15,530 bases of DNA from JAYRWN01 sp041917975 (GTDB taxonomy: Bacteria; Bacteroidota; Bacteroidia; Chitinophagales; Saprospiraceae), in contig JAYRWN010000349.1 of assembly GCA_041917975.1 (NCBI GenBank), forward strand, positions 1-15,530, given 5' to 3'. The notes under the pieces were generated by a model. The model saw only the letters and a program-made list of their open reading frames with translations. It did not search any database and was not told the DNA's origin. The position numbers and the translations under genes are program-made. Below, one piece after another: positions 14,286-15,530 of this stretch. How positions within the stretch are numbered: the stretch's first letter is position 1; each line of letters begins with the position of its first letter.

Positions 14286-14729
14286 TCAGGATTTGTTCTC
14301 AAGTAATTTTTTCAGCGCAGCCAAATCTTTTTTATTGGCTTTGGCCATGGCCCATTGCATAAAAGGCGCAGTAAATGCAGAAAATCCTGTCGGATGTCCA
14401 GCATTGCGCAAGGTCATCCGGGTGACGTCAGGTGACAACGCTTGCCAGGTATAGGTCGTTTCCATCGGAAATGGTCCGTCCGCCGTACGCATAACAAGTT
14501 TTTGCGAGGGAACCCACTCTACTATTTCATAGGTGTAGGCTAATCTGCGCCCAAGAAAATTGGCCACAAAGTCCATTTTTCCTCCCGGGCCAAGGTGTTT
14601 TGAACCTTTCCAGACGATGGACTTAATATTTTTATACCACAGCGGTGCATGATCCGGGTCAGCTGAAAATGCTGCGACTTTAGCCAATGGACATGTGATG
14701 TCCGTAAAAGTGGTAACATCGACTTTCAT
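14286..14729 (-). CDS. SRPBCC (START-like/Bet v1) family protein
   Basis: A 147-residue single-domain protein of the polyketide-cyclase/lipid-transport type helix-grip fold. The pattern is an N-terminal strand with TDITCP, a helix VAAFSADPDHAPLWYKNI, strands with WKGSKHLGPGGKMDF, LAYTYEIVEWVPSQKLVMRT and TTYTWQAL, TRMTLRNAG and a long C-terminal helix (FMQWAMAKANKKDLAALKKLL). The fold builds a hydrophobic pocket; the ligand or enzyme activity cannot be predicted and many members have none known. There is no signal peptide. Its ATG at 14729 follows the lspA stop by one base, so the two are translationally coupled, though no shared function is obvious. Confidence 0.85.
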   Translation of the reverse strand: MKVDVTTFTDITCPLAKVAAFSADPDHAPLWYKNIKSIVWKGSKHLGPGGKMDFVANFLGRRLAYTYEIVEWVPSQKLVMRTADGPFPMETTYTWQALSPDVTRMTLRNAGHPTGFSAFTAPFMQWAMAKANKKDLAALKKLLENKS

Positions 14730-14730
14730 G

Positions 14731-15237
14731 CTAAGATTTATGGCGAGCCGTGATAAAGCTCAATAGGACGATTACCGTTCCAAAAGTGATAGACAGATCG
14801 GCCAAATTAAAAATTCCGGTTTCAAAAAAATGAAAATCCAGGTGTAAGAAATCGGTTACTGAACCATATCGGATCCGGTCATAAATATTGCCAATACCTC
14901 CGCCAGTGATGAAAGCTAAGCCAACCGACAATGCCGTGGACAAATTCCGGCTAAATAATACTAAAAAAAGCATATAACTAAGTACAATAGCCGGAATGAT
15001 AGCTAAGAACAAATTTTTCCAAGTGCCAGACCATTCTGCCCCTAAACTTAAAAATGCTCCCGTATTCTCCACATTGGTGAGCATTAACCTGTCCCTAACC
15101 ACTTCAATCTGGGCATAAGCATCAACCTTGTCCCTGACTAATCTTTTCGATATTTGATCACATCCGGCATTTCCCAAGATTAATAACAACAGAATAACAA
15201 AGCGTAAAGAGGTGTGCTTAAACCAACTATTCAACAT
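14731..15237 (-). CDS. lspA: Lipoprotein signal peptidase (signal peptidase II)
   Basis: Inner-membrane aspartyl protease that removes the signal peptide from prolipoproteins after lipidation. The 168-residue protein has four membrane spans with the standard blocks: CDQISKRLVRD (26-36, the DQ.(S/T)K motif), NVENTGAF (55-62), GGGIGNIYDRIRYGSVTDFLHL (112-133 region, catalytic Asp129) and FNLADLSI (143-150, catalytic Asp147). Both catalytic aspartates are present. ATG at 15237. Lipoproteins in this window, such as the GH9 enzyme, would be its substrates. It leads a possible operon with the SRPBCC gene and perhaps folC. Confidence 0.96.
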   Translation of the reverse strand: MLNSWFKHTSLRFVILLLLILGNAGCDQISKRLVRDKVDAYAQIEVVRDRLMLTNVENTGAFLSLGAEWSGTWKNLFLAIIPAIVLSYMLFLVLFSRNLSTALSVGLAFITGGGIGNIYDRIRYGSVTDFLHLDFHFFETGIFNLADLSITFGTVIVLLSFITARHKS

Positions 15238-15254
15238 GTCAGGAAATTAATGTT

Positions 15255-15274
15255 ATAAAATGAATGCATTTTAT
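15255..15274. repeat. Inverted repeat between the SemiSWEET-like gene and lspA
   Basis: ATAAAATG (15255-15262) and CATTTTAT (15267-15274) are exact inverted repeats around AATG, 18-37 bases before the lspA ATG. No T-run follows on the minus strand, so it is not a standard terminator; it may be a regulator site or a chance palindrome in AT-rich DNA. Confidence 0.35.
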
Positions 15275-15302
15275 TTAAACGGATAAAATTTAGCAGTCGT
15301 TT

Positions 15303-15530
15303 CTAAGCACTGATCTTCTTTTTTGCCTTGTTTAATACAATGAGGGTTAATAAAACTTGCAAGGCAGTGGCAATGCCATTACTGAGCATGATCGCCAAGG
15401 TTCGGGAGCGAATACCATAAAGGGTCCAAAAAGCAAATATCATGATCCAGCCGATCAAATAGGGCACACTCATGCTGCTTGGTTGTTTAAGGCGCCATTC
15501 GTTGATGGCTTGATAAGCCACCATTGAGCA
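15303..15530 (-). CDS. SemiSWEET/PQ-loop-type small transporter (5' partial)
   Basis: The frame is open to the right edge, so the N-terminus, probably the first membrane helix, is outside the window. What remains resembles bacterial SemiSWEET sugar transporters, three-helix proteins that work as dimers: a polar loop after TM1 (YQAINEWRLKQPSSMSVP), TM2 (PYLIGWIMIFAFWTLYG, with the family's W..YG), and TM3 (LAIMLSNGIATALQVLLTLIVL, with the conserved Asn), ending in a basic KAKKK tail. The place of the PQ motif carries Tyr-Gln instead of Pro-Gln. An internal ATG at 15524 would leave out TM1 and is not a likely start. The gene precedes lspA by 65 bases on the same strand. Confidence 0.7.
   Translation of the reverse strand, partial: CSMVAYQAINEWRLKQPSSMSVPYLIGWIMIFAFWTLYGIRSRTLAIMLSNGIATALQVLLTLIVLNKAKKKISA

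Noticed and set aside
1..15530. CRISPR arrays, tRNA or rRNA genes, insertion sequences or phage genes
   Set aside because: No regularly spaced repeats, no cloverleaf or rRNA-like stretches, and no transposase, integrase or capsid-like protein in any frame.

Overview
The window looks like chromosomal DNA of a member of the Bacteroidota, plausibly a Saprospiria- or Cytophagia-like lineage. The pointers are: two promoters of the Bacteroidota type (TTG, 20-base spacer, TAnnTTTG); few Shine-Dalgarno sites; an SSS symporter with a large soluble insertion; a secreted GH9 lipoprotein; and a small exported beta-rich protein. The exact lineage is inference. There are no rRNA, tRNA, CRISPR, phage or insertion-sequence genes that I can recognise.

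Layout. 1-552: the 3' part of an ABC-transporter ATPase of the nitrate/sulfonate/taurine type. 561-1540: a Xre-RES type II toxin-antitoxin pair with a readable promoter and an overlapping inverted repeat. 1537-3438: a sodium:solute symporter preceded by a 40-residue single-span membrane protein, easily missed because of its size. 3511-4371: a secreted endonuclease/exonuclease/phosphatase-family gene broken by one in-frame TAA. 4598-8543: a tight minus-strand cluster of NRAMP-like transporter, selD, secreted CE1-type esterase and an unrecognised acidic protein. 8544-9990: relics around an FkbM-type methyltransferase gene. 9991-11787: GH9 cellulase-type lipoprotein. 11794-12354: ubiX. 12478-12855: small exported protein behind a near-consensus promoter. 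12929-15530: folC, an SRPBCC protein, lspA and the end of a SemiSWEET-like gene, all on the minus strand.

The main structural discovery is a fossil tandem duplication. The start of the NRAMP-like gene plus its upstream region (8495-8626) has a second, decayed copy at 9835-9961 (39 of 49 bases identical without gaps in the coding part, and one 20-base intergenic block with 19 identical). The GH9 gene likewise has a decayed partial copy at 8731-8883 (22 of 35 residues identical). The order NRAMP(whole)-GH9(relic)-FkbM-NRAMP(relic)-GH9(whole) is what results when a divergent NRAMP/GH9 unit is duplicated in tandem and the two inner copies decay, with the methyltransferase gene now lying between them.

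Functionally the window mixes housekeeping genes (folC, lspA, ubiX, selD) with carbohydrate and ester breakdown (GH9, CE1-type esterase), transport (ABC, SSS, NRAMP-like, SemiSWEET-like) and a toxin-antitoxin module. I do not see a clearly new multi-gene system. The candidates most worth following are the NRAMP-like protein lacking the classical metal ligands and overlapping selD, and the micro-protein paired with the symporter.
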